Shown here: one piece after another, positions 34,427 to 45,148 of the stretch
How positions within the stretch are numbered: position 1 is the first letter of the stretch
Layout of the letters: each line of letters begins with the position of its first letter
Source of the DNA: Mycobacterium sp. Aquia_216
GTDB lineage: Bacteria; Actinomycetota; Actinomycetes; Mycobacteriales; Mycobacteriaceae
NCBI RefSeq assembly: GCF_026723865.1
Contig: NZ_CP113529.1
Coordinates: 1,364,001-1,428,000 of the forward strand
Reading direction: 5' to 3'
DNA: 64,000 bases
Program-made: the position numbers and the translations under genes
The notes under the pieces: generated by a model
What the model was told of the DNA's origin: nothing
The model's database searches: none
The model's input: only the letters and a program-made list of their open reading frames with translations

Positions 34427-36109
34427 CTACGACTCGGCGAGGTAGCGGTGGACCAGCATCACGGCCATCGACCCCTCACCGACGGCGGCCGCGACCCGTT
34501 TGGCGGACGTGGAGCGGACGTCGCCGGTGGCGAACACGCCCGGCACGCTGGTTTCCAGGTGGTGCGGTGGGCGGTCCAATGTCCAGCCGCACACGTTGCG
34601 CAGGTCCGGGCCGGTCAGGATGAAGCCGTGGTCGTCGCGGGCGAGCACGCCGTCCAGCCAGTCGGTGCGCGGGGCGGCCCCGATGAAGATGAACATCCGG
34701 GCGCAGGTGACCTCCTCGCTGGTGCCGGTGCGGTTGTTGAGCAGGGTCAGCTTCTCCAGGTGATCGGTGCCGGTGGCGCACCCGACTTCCGTGCAGGTGC
34801 GGACGGTGATCTTGGGGTTCCGTTCGATCTGCTGGATCAGGTAGTACGACATCGACGCCTCGAGCGACGGCGCGCGCACCAGGATGGTCACCGATTTGGC
34901 CTCGCGGGACAGGTGCATGGCAGCCTGGCCGGCGGAGTTGGCCCCGCCGATCACGTAGATCTCTTCGTCCTCGCAGTCGGAGGCGAAGGTGGTGGCGCCG
35001 TAGTAGACGCCGCGGCCGGTCAGCTCCGTGCACCCGGTCGCGTCCAGTTGCCGGTAGGACACGCCGGTGGCCAGGATGACCGCGTGGGCGTCGACGGAAC
35101 CGCCGTCGGCGAACCGCACGGTGCGCTTCGGCCCGTTGATCTCCAAAGCGGTGGCCGTCCGGGCGGTGATGAGCTCGGCACCGAACTTCTCGGCTTGCAG
35201 ACGGGCCCGCTGAGCCAGCTGACCACCCGACACCCCGTCCGGGAAGCCGAGGTAGTTCTCGATCCGGGAGCTCTGGCCGGCCTGGCCGCCGGTCGCGGTG
35301 CTTTCGATGAGGACCGTGCGCAGCCCCTCGGAGGCGCCGTAGACGGCAGCGGCCAGGCCCGCGGGCCCGCCGCCGATGACGATCAGGTCGTAGAACTCCT
35401 GGGACAGCTGGGTCGAGAGCCCCAGCGTGTCGGCCAGTTCGGCGTCGGTGGGTTCGACAAGCGGATCGCCGTGTTCGGTGACGACGACGGGCAGTCGCAG
35501 TCCGTCCTCGCCGGCCGCCTTGAGCAGCTGTTGGCCGAGGGGTTCGTCGGCCATGAACCAGTTGTAGTGCAGCCCATTGCGGGCCAGGAAGTCGCGGACC
35601 TCCCAGGACCGTGCCGACCAGCGGTGCCCGATCACCTTGGTGTGCGGAATAGCGTGTTGGGGCGCCGCCCGCCAGGCCTCCAGCAAGGCGTCGACGACCG
35701 GGTAGAGCTTCTCCTCCGGCGGATCCCACGGCTTGAGTAGGTAGTGGTCGAGGTCGACGACGTTGATCGCGTCGATCGCGGCGTGGGTGTCGGCGTAGGC
35801 GGTCAGCAGGATCCGTCGTGCCGCCGGGTACAGGTCCATGGCCTGTTCGAGAAACTCGATGCCCGTCATCTGGGGCATCCGGTAGTCGGCGACGATCGCG
35901 GCGACCGTTTCGCCGCGCAGTTTGAGCTGCTTCAGGGTGTCTAACGCCTCGGGACCCGATTCCGCGCGCACGACGCGGTGCGCCTCGCCGTATTTGCGCC
36001 GCAGGTCCCGGGCCACGGCGCGGGATACCGAGGGATCGTCGTCGACGGTCAAGATCACCGGCTTGCGTGACTGCTCGGCGCCATCAATGGGACGTGCGGG
36101 ATTTGTCAT
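34427..36109 (-). CDS. Response regulator receiver fused to thioredoxin-fold and TrxR-like flavoprotein
   Basis: About 560 aa from ATG 36109; CATACT 8 nt upstream suggests a leaderless transcript, and TTG 36118 is the alternative. Domains: receiver (1-135) with acidic pocket VDDDPS, phosphoacceptor Asp75 in VADYRMPQMTG and Lys126 in LLKPWDP; a glutaredoxin/thioredoxin-like segment (~155-225) in which the usual CxxC position reads WSARS; then FAD-binding VIGGGPAGLAAAVYGA (~245) and NAD(P) site YVIGGANSAGQAAMHL. The TrxR active site CATC is replaced by YYGATTFASDC, so disulfide reduction by the normal mechanism is impossible. The output is probably a flavin- or pyridine-nucleotide-dependent activity controlled by phosphorylation. 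Confidence 0.88.
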   Translation of the reverse strand: MTNPARPIDGAEQSRKPVILTVDDDPSVSRAVARDLRRKYGEAHRVVRAESGPEALDTLKQLKLRGETVAAIVADYRMPQMTGIEFLEQAMDLYPAARRILLTAYADTHAAIDAINVVDLDHYLLKPWDPPEEKLYPVVDALLEAWRAAPQHAIPHTKVIGHRWSARSWEVRDFLARNGLHYNWFMADEPLGQQLLKAAGEDGLRLPVVVTEHGDPLVEPTDAELADTLGLSTQLSQEFYDLIVIGGGPAGLAAAVYGASEGLRTVLIESTATGGQAGQSSRIENYLGFPDGVSGGQLAQRARLQAEKFGAELITARTATALEINGPKRTVRFADGGSVDAHAVILATGVSYRQLDATGCTELTGRGVYYGATTFASDCEDEEIYVIGGANSAGQAAMHLSREAKSVTILVRAPSLEASMSYYLIQQIERNPKITVRTCTEVGCATGTDHLEKLTLLNNRTGTSEEVTCARMFIFIGAAPRTDWLDGVLARDDHGFILTGPDLRNVCGWTLDRPPHHLETSVPGVFATGDVRSTSAKRVAAAVGEGSMAVMLVHRYLAES

Positions 36110-36184
36110 CGGGGTCAAGTATGCGCTCGTCAGGCGTGGTGTGGCGGGTCGAGGTCGCGCCCACGACCGCTGTGATCGCGGATT

Positions 36185-36212
36185 TTGGCCACGCCGCCCA
36201 AGCGGGTACCAT
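36185..36212 (+). promoter_or_regulatory. Candidate SigA promoter for the infA-rpmJ-ribosomal operon
   Basis: TTGGCC (36185-36190), 16 bp, TACCAT (36207-36212). It would give a ~145-nt leader before infA. The leader 36213-36366 holds no obvious strong hairpin. No better promoter-like pair was seen in the 257-bp gap. Confidence 0.4.
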
Positions 36213-36366
36213 GGACCGACGGTGCGACATTCCGCGCCGGCTTTCTTGTGTGTCCGTTCCCTAGGAATTTCCTGTCACCGGCTCACGTTCCAAAGTCGGT
36301 GTGAATGCTGTGCCTTTGTTGGCGCAGACGAGAACGAAACTAAACGACGAGGATTTGACGAGAAGT

Positions 36367-36588
36367 ATGGCCAAGAAGGACGGCGCCATCGAGGTCGAGG
36401 GCCGGGTGGTCGAGCCCCTGCCCAATGCGATGTTCCGCATTGAGCTGGAGAACGGTCACAAGGTGCTTGCCCACATCAGCGGCAAGATGCGGCAGCACTA
36501 CATCCGCATCCTGCCCGAGGACCGGGTGGTGGTGGAGTTGTCTCCCTACGACCTGTCCCGGGGCCGCATTGTGTACCGGTACAAGTAA
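36367..36588 (+). CDS. infA: Translation initiation factor IF-1
   Basis: 73 aa from ATG 36367, matching the family length exactly; the longer open frame upstream is not part of the protein. OB-fold: [57 protein letters not shown]. It binds the 30S A site during initiation. It is followed by rpmJ after 51 bp, as in most actinobacteria. Confidence 0.98.
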
Positions 36589-36639
36589 AAAGCCCACCCC
36601 AACAGAACCTACGAGAAGACAGACAGGATCGATACGGCC

Positions 36640-36753
36640 GTGAAGGTGAACCCCAGCGTCAAGCCAATCTGTGACAAGTGCAGGGTGATCCGTCGGCATG
36701 GGCGGGTCATGGTGATCTGCTCCGATCCGCGTCACAAACAGCGTCAGGGCTAA
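36640..36753 (+). CDS. rpmJ: 50S ribosomal protein L36
   Basis: 37 aa, GTG start at 36640, TAA at 36751-36753. Sequence begins [20 protein letters not shown] and ends [10 protein letters not shown]. The zinc-ribbon ligands are present (Cys11, Cys14, Cys27, His32), so this is the zinc-binding C+ form. Short but certain by sequence and by position between infA and rpsM. Confidence 0.97.
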
Positions 36754-36854
36754 GACCCGGCCCGCTGTGCACAACTGAATGATGACCTCCCAGCACCACT
36801 GAGCTGCCCGGCGCGTCAAGCGCCAAAAAGACGAATCAGCGCAGCTCACCCACG

Positions 36855-36887
36855 CCCGGACGGAGGCCGGGCCCCGATCGAATCGGG
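36855..36887 (+). promoter_or_regulatory. Paired hairpins in the rpmJ-rpsM leader
   Basis: In the 182-bp gap before rpsM are CCCGG-N7-CCGGG (36855-36871) and, directly after, CCCGAT-CGA-ATCGGG (36873-36887). They lie ~50 nt before the rpsM start and could be an attenuator, a processing site or a ribosomal-protein binding site. No specific regulator is recognised. Confidence 0.35.
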
Positions 36888-36935
36888 AACGGGCTGGGAT
36901 TAGACCTCCGCTGAGAAAAAGAGGAAACGCCACCT

Positions 36936-37310
36936 ATGGCTCGACTAGTAGGCGTCGATCTGCCGCGTGACAAGCGGATGGAGATCGCGCTGACGTACAT
37001 CTTCGGCATTGGCCGTACCCGCTCCAACGAGATCTTGGAAGCGACCGGTATCGACCGGGACCTTCGCACCAAGGATCTCACCGACGATCAGCTGACCCAC
37101 TTGCGCGACTACATCGAGGCCAACCTCAAGATCGAGGGTGACCTGCGCCGTGAGGTGCAGGCAGACATCCGCCGCAAGATCGAGATCGGCTGCTACCAGG
37201 GTCTGCGGCACCGTCGCGGGCTGCCGGTGCGCGGCCAGCGCACCAAGACCAACGCGCGTACCCGCAAGGGCCCCAAGCGCACCATCGCCGGCAAGAAGAA
37301 GGCCAGGTAA
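36936..37310 (+). CDS. rpsM: 30S ribosomal protein S13
   Basis: 124 aa. [20 protein letters not shown] at the N-terminus, the helix-hairpin region [14 protein letters not shown], and the C-terminal RNA-binding tail [20 protein letters not shown] followed by a basic extension. It contacts the 16S rRNA head and the P-site tRNA. GAGGAAA upstream is the ribosome-binding site. First of the rpsM-rpsK-rpsD-rpoA-rplQ alpha operon. Confidence 0.98.
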   Translation: MARLVGVDLPRDKRMEIALTYIFGIGRTRSNEILEATGIDRDLRTKDLTDDQLTHLRDYIEANLKIEGDLRREVQADIRRKIEIGCYQGLRHRRGLPVRGQRTKTNARTRKGPKRTIAGKKKAR

Positions 37311-37316
37311 TCGCCC

Positions 37317-37736
<420 letters not shown>

Positions 37737-37747
37737 GTAGGAAGATA

Positions 37748-38353
37748 ATGGCTCGTTACACCGGACCCATGACGCGCAAGTCGCGTCGACTGCGCACCGA
37801 CCTCGTCGGTGGCGACCAGGCCTTCGAGAAGCGTCCCTACCCGCCCGGCCAGCACGGTCGCGCGCGGATCAAGGAAAGCGAATATCTGCTGCAGATGCAG
37901 GAGAAGCAGAAGGCCCGCTTCACCTATGGCGTGATGGAAAAGCAGTTCCGTCGCTACTACGAAGAGGCCACGCGGCAATCCGGCAAGACCGGTGAGGAGC
38001 TGCTGAAGATCCTCGAGAGCCGGCTGGACAACGTGATCTACCGCGCCGGCATCGCACGCACCCGCCGGATGGCCCGCCAGCTGGTCAGCCACGGGCACTT
38101 CAGCGTCAACGGCGTGCACGTGAACGTCCCCAGCTACCGGGTGTCGCAGCACGACATCATCGACGTGCGGGAGGGTTCGCTGAACACCGTGCCGTTCCAG
38201 ATCGCGCGGGAGACGGCGGGCGACCGTCCCATCCCGGGCTGGCTGCAGGTGGTGGGGGAGCGTCAGCGCATCCTCGTTCACCAATTGCCCGAGCGGGCAC
38301 AGATCGACGTGCCGCTCACCGAGCAGCTCATCGTCGAGTACTACTCGAAGTAA
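37748..38353 (+). CDS. rpsD: 30S ribosomal protein S4
   Basis: 201 aa. MARYTGPMTRKSRRLRTDLV, then the S4 RNA-binding domain LESRLDNVIYRAGIARTRRM and ARQLVSHGHFSVNGVHVNVPS. The N-terminus lacks the four-Cys zinc cluster, i.e. the zinc-free form. It initiates 30S assembly and can regulate its own operon in some bacteria. It begins 11 bp after rpsK. Confidence 0.98.
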   Translation: MARYTGPMTRKSRRLRTDLVGGDQAFEKRPYPPGQHGRARIKESEYLLQMQEKQKARFTYGVMEKQFRRYYEEATRQSGKTGEELLKILESRLDNVIYRAGIARTRRMARQLVSHGHFSVNGVHVNVPSYRVSQHDIIDVREGSLNTVPFQIARETAGDRPIPGWLQVVGERQRILVHQLPERAQIDVPLTEQLIVEYYSK

Positions 38354-38358
38354 CGGAC

Positions 38359-38380
38359 TTTCGGGCCGGCCGGCTCGAAA
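38359..38380 (+). terminator. Stem-loop between rpsD and rpoA
   Basis: TTTCGGGCC-GGCC-GGCTCGAAA folds into a nine-pair stem (one G-T) with a 4-nt loop, 6 nt after rpsD, followed by AACCC. Probably an internal attenuator, processing or stability element, since rpoA must be read from the same transcript or its own promoter. Confidence 0.4.
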
Positions 38381-38400
38381 ACCCTAACGGCATCAAATAG

Positions 38401-39474
<1,074 letters not shown>

Positions 39475-39506
39475 AGCTTTTGAACCCCTAGACAGGAGCG
39501 TCTGCA

Positions 39507-40094
39507 ATGCCCAAGCCCACCAAGGGCCCTCGCCTCGGCGGGTCGTCTTCGCACCAGAAGGCTCTGCTGGCCAACCTGGCCACGTCGCTGTTCGAGCACG
39601 GTCGCATCAAGACGACCGAGCCGAAGGCGCGTGCGCTTCGGCCGTACGCGGAGAAGCTGATCACGCACGCGAAAAAGGGCACGCTGCACAACCGTCGAGA
39701 GGTTCTGAAGAAGATCCGCGACAAGGACGTCGTGCACGAGCTATTCGACAAGATCGGGCCGTTCTTTGCCGATCGTGACGGCGGCTACACCCGCATCATC
39801 AAGGTCGAGGCACGCAAGGGCGACAATGCCCCGATGGCCGTGATCGAGCTGGTGCAGGAAAAGACCGTGACGGCGGAGGCCGACCGCGCGCGTCGGGTGA
39901 AGGCTTCGAAGAAGGCCTCGGATACTACGGAGGCACCCGTCGCCGCGGCGGCACCGGCCGAAGAGGCCGCGGTCGAGGACGCCGAGTCCGAAGAGACCAC
40001 TTCCGAAGCGGTTGAACCTGCCGCCGAGGCCGAAGCGGCCGAGGAGCCCGGGGCTGAGGCCGCCGGCGAGGGTGACGAGTCCACCGAGAAGTAG
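39507..40094 (+). CDS. rplQ: 50S ribosomal protein L17
   Basis: 195 aa. The first ~120 residues are the conserved L17 core ([60 protein letters not shown]). The remaining ~75 residues are a low-complexity Ala/Glu-rich tail ([20 protein letters not shown]), typical of mycobacterial L17 but absent from E. coli. It lines the exit region of the 50S tunnel. The 3' end overlaps truA. Confidence 0.97.
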   Translation: MPKPTKGPRLGGSSSHQKALLANLATSLFEHGRIKTTEPKARALRPYAEKLITHAKKGTLHNRREVLKKIRDKDVVHELFDKIGPFFADRDGGYTRIIKVEARKGDNAPMAVIELVQEKTVTAEADRARRVKASKKASDTTEAPVAAAAPAEEAAVEDAESEETTSEAVEPAAEAEAAEEPGAEAAGEGDESTEK

Positions 40095-40932
40095 CGAAGA
40101 CGTCCGTCTTAGGCTCGACATCGCCTACGACGGAACCGATTTCGCGGGCTGGGCAACTCAGGCCGGGCAGCGAACTGTGGCCGGCGTCATCGATGACGCG
40201 CTGACGACGGTTTTCCGCACACCGGTACGGCTGTGGGCGGCCGGGCGCACCGACTCGGGGGTACACGCCACCGGACAGGTGGCCCATGTCGATGTGCCGG
40301 CCACCGCCCTGTCGAATGCCTACCCGCGGTCGGCGCGCGCCGGTGAACCGGAATTCCTGCCGTTACTGCGCCGCCTGAGCCGTTTCCTGCCCACCGACGT
40401 CCGGGTGCTCGGAATCGTCCGTGCTCCATCGGGTTTCGACGCGCGGTTCTCTGCGTTGCGGCGCCATTACCAATACCGGTTGTCGACGGCAGCCTTCGGT
40501 GTGCAACCACAACAGGCGCGCTACATCACCGCGTGGCCGCGGGAGGTGGACGTGGATGCGATGCTCGCCGCGTCACAAGATCTGCTGGGGCTGCATGACT
40601 TTGCGGCCTTCTGCCGTCATCGTCCCGGTGCCACCACGATTCGTGACCTGCAGCGGCTGGACTGGTCGCGCGAGGGCGACCTGATCACCGCGCAGGTGAG
40701 TGCGGATGCGTTCTGCTGGCAGATGGTGCGCTCACTGGTCGGGGCGCTGTTGGCCGTCGGCGAGCAGCGGCGCACGCGGCAGTGGTGTCGTGAATTGCTC
40801 AGCGCGACAGCTCGTTCCAGCGATTTCGCGGCCGCGCCGGCGCAGGGCCTGACGTTGGTGGGGGTGGACTATCCGCCCGACGACGAGCTCGCGTCACGGA
40901 TCCTGATCACCCGGGATCTGCGCACGCGCTAG
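40072..40932 (+). CDS. truA: tRNA pseudouridine synthase A
   Basis: About 286 aa from GTG 40072, which overlaps rplQ by 23 nt; the frame is open to a TTG at 40012. Core: [20 protein letters not shown], the catalytic Asp in [19 protein letters not shown], and [13 protein letters not shown]. It modifies U38-U40 in tRNA anticodon arms. The stop TAG shares the CTAG palindrome (40929-40932) with the stop of the convergent permease gene. The homolog Rv3455c is in the same position. Confidence 0.95.
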   Translation: MTSPPRSSEDVRLRLDIAYDGTDFAGWATQAGQRTVAGVIDDALTTVFRTPVRLWAAGRTDSGVHATGQVAHVDVPATALSNAYPRSARAGEPEFLPLLRRLSRFLPTDVRVLGIVRAPSGFDARFSALRRHYQYRLSTAAFGVQPQQARYITAWPREVDVDAMLAASQDLLGLHDFAAFCRHRPGATTIRDLQRLDWSREGDLITAQVSADAFCWQMVRSLVGALLAVGEQRRTRQWCRELLSATARSSDFAAAPAQGLTLVGVDYPPDDELASRILITRDLRTR

Positions 40933-42563
40933 CGCTGGGCGTCCAGCAGGTGTTCGCTGTGTTTGTCGGTGGACAGGCACAGCGAGCAGATGTGCGCGTC
41001 GTGCGCCCGGCAGGCCAGCATGTCGGGCCGTTCGAAGTCGTGGTGGCAGACGTGGCACGTCAAGTGGTGGGCTGCGGGGTTGCCGTGCTCGTCGTACATC
41101 GGCAGATCGATGCCGTCGTCCGTGCGACGAAGGTAGTACTTGCCCCGGGTCGCGACGGCCAGGATGGGCGGCATCACCAGGGCGACGACGATCGCCACCA
41201 ACGGCGAATACGGCCGTAGCGCCTCACCCAGGCCACCGAAGAACGCGATGATCGACAGGCCCGCGGCCAGCAGCATCGAGCCGAAGCCGACCGGGTTGAC
41301 GGGATACAACATGCCACGGCGGAATTCGGGAGCCTTCGGCGACAGGCCCAGCAGGTATTTGTTGAAGACGATGTCGGACGCCACCGCGACCACCCACGCC
41401 ATGCCGCAGTTGGCGTAGAAGCCCAGGATCGTGTTGAGGAAGTCAAACATGTTGGCTTCCATCAGGATCAGCGCGATCGTGAGGTTCACGCCGAGGAAGA
41501 CGACGCGGCCGGGGTAATGCTTGGTAATGCGGGTGAACGAGTTGGTCCAGGCCAACGAACCCGAATACGCGTTCGTCACATTGATTTTGACCTGGCTGAG
41601 CACCACCAGGATCACGGCCAGTGTCAGCGCGAGCCAATCCGGCATGAAGTTCCGGTAGATCTCGTCGAATTGGTGCACCGGCTGATTGGCGATCGAGATC
41701 GCCCCCGCGTGGTGGAAGACCAGGTAGACCGCCAGGAAAAGCCCGACGATCTGCTTGATCGCGCCGAACAGCACCCAACCGGGGCCGGCCAACAGCACCC
41801 AGGTCCACCAGCTGCGGGCGTTTTGCGGGGTGCGTGGCGGCATGAACCGCAGATAGTCGATCTGTTCGGCGATCTGGGCGATCAGCGCCAGGCATACGCC
41901 CGCGGCCAGCAACGCCGAGCCGGCATCAACCCCGCCGTGGCCCGCCTTGCCGGTGTAGGAGAAGAACTCGCCGACCGACTCGGGATGACTGGTCACCAGA
42001 TAGATGAACGGGGCGACCATCAGGACCAGCCACAGCGGGGTGGTCCAAAGTTGGAGTTGGGAAAGGACTTTCATGCCGTAGATCACCAGCGGGAAGATGA
42101 TCAGCGTGGAGCATGCGTAGCCGATCCACAGCGGAATGTGTAAGCCGAGCTGAAGGCCTTGGGCCATGATCGAGCCTTCGAGCGCGAAGAAGATGAACGT
42201 GAACGTCGCAAAGATCACGTTGGTCACCACGGAGCCGTAGTAGCCGAAACCGCTGCCGCGCGTGATCAGGTCGAGGTCGATGTTGTACCGCGCGGCGTAA
42301 TAAGCCAGGGGGAAGCCGGTCGCGATGATCACCACGGCGAAGATCCCGATTCCACACAACGCGTTCGCGGTGCCGTAGGTGATGCCGAGGTTGGCGCCGA
42401 TCGCGAAATCGGCCAGGTACGCGATGCCGCCCAGTGCGGAGATCCCCACCACCGCAGTGGACCACCTGCGGTAGCTGCGCGGGGCGAAGCGCAATGTGTA
42501 GTCTTCGAGCGTCTCCCGGGCAGCTGGCGAGGTGTCGGAGCCGGTCGCGGCGGTGGTCGTCAC
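40929..42563 (-). CDS. NCS1-family nucleobase/allantoin-type permease with Cys/His-rich tail
   Basis: 544 aa, ~12 membrane segments, e.g. [40 protein letters not shown], and [20 protein letters not shown]. The family imports purines, pyrimidines, allantoin or hydantoins with Na+ or H+. After the last helix a ~65-residue cytosolic tail ends in [20 protein letters not shown] and [20 protein letters not shown]. That is two CxxC-type pairs and several His, a likely zinc-binding module unusual for this family. It starts at GTG 42563. The substrate is not predictable; the neighbours (truA, cutinases) give no clue. Confidence 0.85.
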   Translation of the reverse strand: MTTTAATGSDTSPAARETLEDYTLRFAPRSYRRWSTAVVGISALGGIAYLADFAIGANLGITYGTANALCGIGIFAVVIIATGFPLAYYAARYNIDLDLITRGSGFGYYGSVVTNVIFATFTFIFFALEGSIMAQGLQLGLHIPLWIGYACSTLIIFPLVIYGMKVLSQLQLWTTPLWLVLMVAPFIYLVTSHPESVGEFFSYTGKAGHGGVDAGSALLAAGVCLALIAQIAEQIDYLRFMPPRTPQNARSWWTWVLLAGPGWVLFGAIKQIVGLFLAVYLVFHHAGAISIANQPVHQFDEIYRNFMPDWLALTLAVILVVLSQVKINVTNAYSGSLAWTNSFTRITKHYPGRVVFLGVNLTIALILMEANMFDFLNTILGFYANCGMAWVVAVASDIVFNKYLLGLSPKAPEFRRGMLYPVNPVGFGSMLLAAGLSIIAFFGGLGEALRPYSPLVAIVVALVMPPILAVATRGKYYLRRTDDGIDLPMYDEHGNPAAHHLTCHVCHHDFERPDMLACRAHDAHICSLCLSTDKHSEHLLDAQR

Positions 42564-42640
42564 GTCAGCATTGTCCGGTCACGCGACCGACGGCGCCACT
42601 TGAGGCGCCTGGGCAGTGTCTGTGCGGCTGAGGATTCCGG

Positions 42641-43351
42641 CTACAGCTTGCCGGCGGCGAAGGCGGCGGCCTGATCCACCAGCCCAGAGTCGATGTAGGA
42701 GGGCTGCAGATGCGACGCCCACACCGCCTTCCCGTTGCCCGAGCAGATCGGATCGCCGGGGGCGCACTGCTCGATCGTCTTGCCGGCGAAGGCGGGACTG
42801 AAGCTGGGGACCGGTCCGAGCACGCGCTGGGTGCCGTTGCCGAACAACGCGACGGCGGCGACGTGTTGATCCATGCCCGGCGGTAGCGGGTTCTTGAACC
42901 CGAACGAGGGCTGGGTCACCGCGACCACCAGGTCGGCCGACACGGCCCCGAGCGAATAGCCGCCGAGCACCTCGCGGGTGTTCGGGCAGTGTTTGGCCAT
43001 CCACTGGACATGGGTGCTCATGTCATTCGAGCCCTTGGCGGGATCGACGTCGGCGGGGTAGTTGACGCCGTACTCGCCGACCGGCATCGGGGTCTTGGCG
43101 CGCAGCGAGTTGACGAACGCATCGCCGACCAGGCCGACGCCCGGTGGTTCCTCACGGCCCCGGGCGAACACCACTTCGGCACCCGGGCACGGCGGCGCCG
43201 CCGATACGACCGGAATCGACGACACCACGCTGGGACCGACGATCATCAACGTTGCCCCGAGAATCGCGGACCCCGCGATGCCTGCCGAGCGTTTGACTGC
43301 ATGAATCGGACTAACCCCCATGAACCGATGGTACGCATTTTCACCCGGCAT
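42641..43351 (-). CDS. cut4: Cutinase family esterase (Cut4-like)
   Basis: 236 aa, or 226 from ATG 43321 (MGVSPIHAVKRSAG), which gives a cleaner signal peptide; neither start has a clear ribosome-binding site. Secreted alpha/beta hydrolase: signal region AGSAILGATLMIVGPSVVS, PGAEVVFARGREEPPGVG, nucleophile Ser in GGYSLGAVSADLV, Asp in CAPGDPICS, and His in ASHLQP. Mycobacterial cutinase-like proteins act as lipases or phospholipases rather than on cutin. First of three tandem copies; position matches Rv3452. Confidence 0.88.
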   Translation of the reverse strand: MPGENAYHRFMGVSPIHAVKRSAGIAGSAILGATLMIVGPSVVSSIPVVSAAPPCPGAEVVFARGREEPPGVGLVGDAFVNSLRAKTPMPVGEYGVNYPADVDPAKGSNDMSTHVQWMAKHCPNTREVLGGYSLGAVSADLVVAVTQPSFGFKNPLPPGMDQHVAAVALFGNGTQRVLGPVPSFSPAFAGKTIEQCAPGDPICSGNGKAVWASHLQPSYIDSGLVDQAAAFAAGKL

Positions 43352-43405
43352 TAGTGAACGGCTGTGACCACTCCGCGACCGCAGTGAGACCGGATCTTTG
43401 TGCGG

Positions 43406-44065
43406 CTACACCTTGGCGGCAACGAAATGTGCGGCCCGATTGGTCAATCCGGGCACGTAGCTGAGGTGAGCCGGCCACGAGTTGCCGGGGGAGCAGATTG
43501 GGTCACCCCGGTTGCACAAATCGACGATCTTGCCGCCGAAATCCGGACTCAGGGCGGTCATCAGATTGCCGGCGCGGCCCGACGGGTTCCCGAACAGGGC
43601 GACCGCGGCGACGTGATCGGCGGCGCGGGCCGGCAGCGGCTTCTGAAAGCCGAGGGCGGGCAAGGGTGCGGCGGTGACGATGTCGACCACGGCGGCGCCC
43701 TGGGAGTAGCCACCGAGTACCAGCTTGGTGTTGGGGCAGGTGGCGGCCATGTGCTGGATATGGGCACTGGCGTCGTTGGCGCCTTGGGTGGCGGCCAGGA
43801 AGTCGTCGTTGGCGGGGTAGTTGACGCCGTACGCCCCGACATCGACGCGGGTTTTCTTGCGCAGGGAGTCGATGAACGCGCCACCCACCTTCCCGACACC
43901 GGGGGGCTCGTTGGTTCCCCGGGCGAACACCACCTCGACGTCCGGGCACGCGGCGGAGGCGCGGGGAATCAGCGGGGCGCCCAATAGCATCGCGGCCGCT
44001 ACGAGGAATGCGGCGACCGCCAAGCTTGAATGTTTATGCGCCCGTGATGTTTTCGCAAGGCTCAT
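43406..44065 (-). CDS. Cutinase family esterase
   Basis: 219 aa. Signal peptide SLAVAAFLVAAAMLLGAPLI ending RASA, then [20 protein letters not shown], nucleophile GGYSQGAAVVDIV, Asp in CNRGDPICSPGNS and His in WPAHLSY. The four cysteines typical of cutinases are present. Paralogous to both neighbours; 30 bp downstream of the Pro-rich copy. Probably a secreted lipase/esterase. Confidence 0.9.
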   Translation of the reverse strand: MSLAKTSRAHKHSSLAVAAFLVAAAMLLGAPLIPRASAACPDVEVVFARGTNEPPGVGKVGGAFIDSLRKKTRVDVGAYGVNYPANDDFLAATQGANDASAHIQHMAATCPNTKLVLGGYSQGAAVVDIVTAAPLPALGFQKPLPARAADHVAAVALFGNPSGRAGNLMTALSPDFGGKIVDLCNRGDPICSPGNSWPAHLSYVPGLTNRAAHFVAAKV

Positions 44066-44095
44066 GCCGCGATCGTACGGGTTGTTTACAACGAA

Positions 44096-45031
44096 TTAGT
44101 GAACGGCAGCAACCACGTCGGTCTCCGGTGCCGGTGACCCGGACACCGACGGGGCAGGCGGCTGTGGGGCGTAGCTCGGTGCCAACGGGCCGGGCGCCTG
44201 CGGGCTCAGCGGGCCGGGGATGGGCGCTTGCCCGGGAGTCTGCGGGCCGTAGCCGGGCGTTTGCGGGCCGTAGGGGGATTGCGGGCCGACGCCCGGGACC
44301 GACGGCCCGTACCCGGGCATCGACTGGCCGGTGCCGGCCAGCTTGGACGCGACGAACGCCGCCGCCTGGGTGGTGTAGACGGGGACATAACCCTCGGTGT
44401 GCCCGCTCCACTCGTTGCCGGGTCCGGCGTGACAGATCGGGTCGTTGGGGTTGCACAGGTCGATGGCCTTGGAGCCCAGCAGCGCGCTCTGGCTCGGCAG
44501 GGTTCCGCCGGAGCGGTCGGCCACGTCGCCGAAGGTGGCGACGGCCACGATGTTGTTGGCGTACTGCGGTGGCAGCGAGCTGCCCCAGCTGATGCCGCCG
44601 ATCGGGACGCCGGCCACGATGTCCATCACGGACGCGCCCTGCGAGTAGCCGCCCAACACGATCTTGGTGTTCGGGCAGGTTTCCACGCTTTTCTTGACGC
44701 GGTCGATCGTGTCGTTGGCACCGTCACCGCCGTGCAGCTGCAGTTTGCTGGCGGCGTAGTTGACCCCGTAGGGCAGGATGTTCAATCCGCCGGTCTGCTG
44801 GCGTATCGAGTCGACGAACGCGTCGCCCACCTTGCCCAGGCCGGGTGGCTCGTTGGTGCCGCGGGCAAAGATGACCTCGACGTCGGGGCAGTCGAAGGCG
44901 TGGGCGGCGGGGGCACTCGGCGTGGCGAGCAGGCCCGCGGCCGTGACCAGGGCGGCAGCACCCAGGCCGACCCAGCGACCGGCTAACCGCACGATGCCCT
45001 CCCGACGGGTACGGATGCGGTGTGAAATCAC
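44096..45031 (-). CDS. cut3: Cutinase family esterase with Pro/Gly-rich C-terminus (Cut3-like)
   Basis: 311 aa. N-terminal basic region [16 protein letters not shown] and signal helix, [20 protein letters not shown], nucleophile [33 protein letters not shown] with Asp and His. The final ~85 residues are low complexity with repeated YGPQTPG units ([20 protein letters not shown]), absent from the other two copies. The tail may anchor or space the enzyme in the envelope. Position matches Rv3451. It is divergent from eccB4, so co-regulation with ESX-4 is possible. Confidence 0.9.
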   Translation of the reverse strand: MISHRIRTRREGIVRLAGRWVGLGAAALVTAAGLLATPSAPAAHAFDCPDVEVIFARGTNEPPGLGKVGDAFVDSIRQQTGGLNILPYGVNYAASKLQLHGGDGANDTIDRVKKSVETCPNTKIVLGGYSQGASVMDIVAGVPIGGISWGSSLPPQYANNIVAVATFGDVADRSGGTLPSQSALLGSKAIDLCNPNDPICHAGPGNEWSGHTEGYVPVYTTQAAAFVASKLAGTGQSMPGYGPSVPGVGPQSPYGPQTPGYGPQTPGQAPIPGPLSPQAPGPLAPSYAPQPPAPSVSGSPAPETDVVAAVH

Positions 45032-45148
45032 CGGGCAATTTTACCCAGTTTGTGACCTGTCGAAACGTGTCCTCCTGTGGATAACCGGGGGCGCGGCCGT
45101 TGGTCCGCGTCTAGCGTGACCAGCGGAATCGCCGATTTTGGGAGGTTA

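Noticed and set aside
34448..35740. 430-aa and 417-aa frames over the REC-flavoprotein gene
   Set aside because: Shadows of the true minus-strand frame, which has receiver and nucleotide-binding motifs throughout.
44220..44300. Direct repeats resembling a CRISPR
   Set aside because: They encode YGPQTPG units in the cutinase tail, in frame, without spacer-repeat regularity. No CRISPR array is present.
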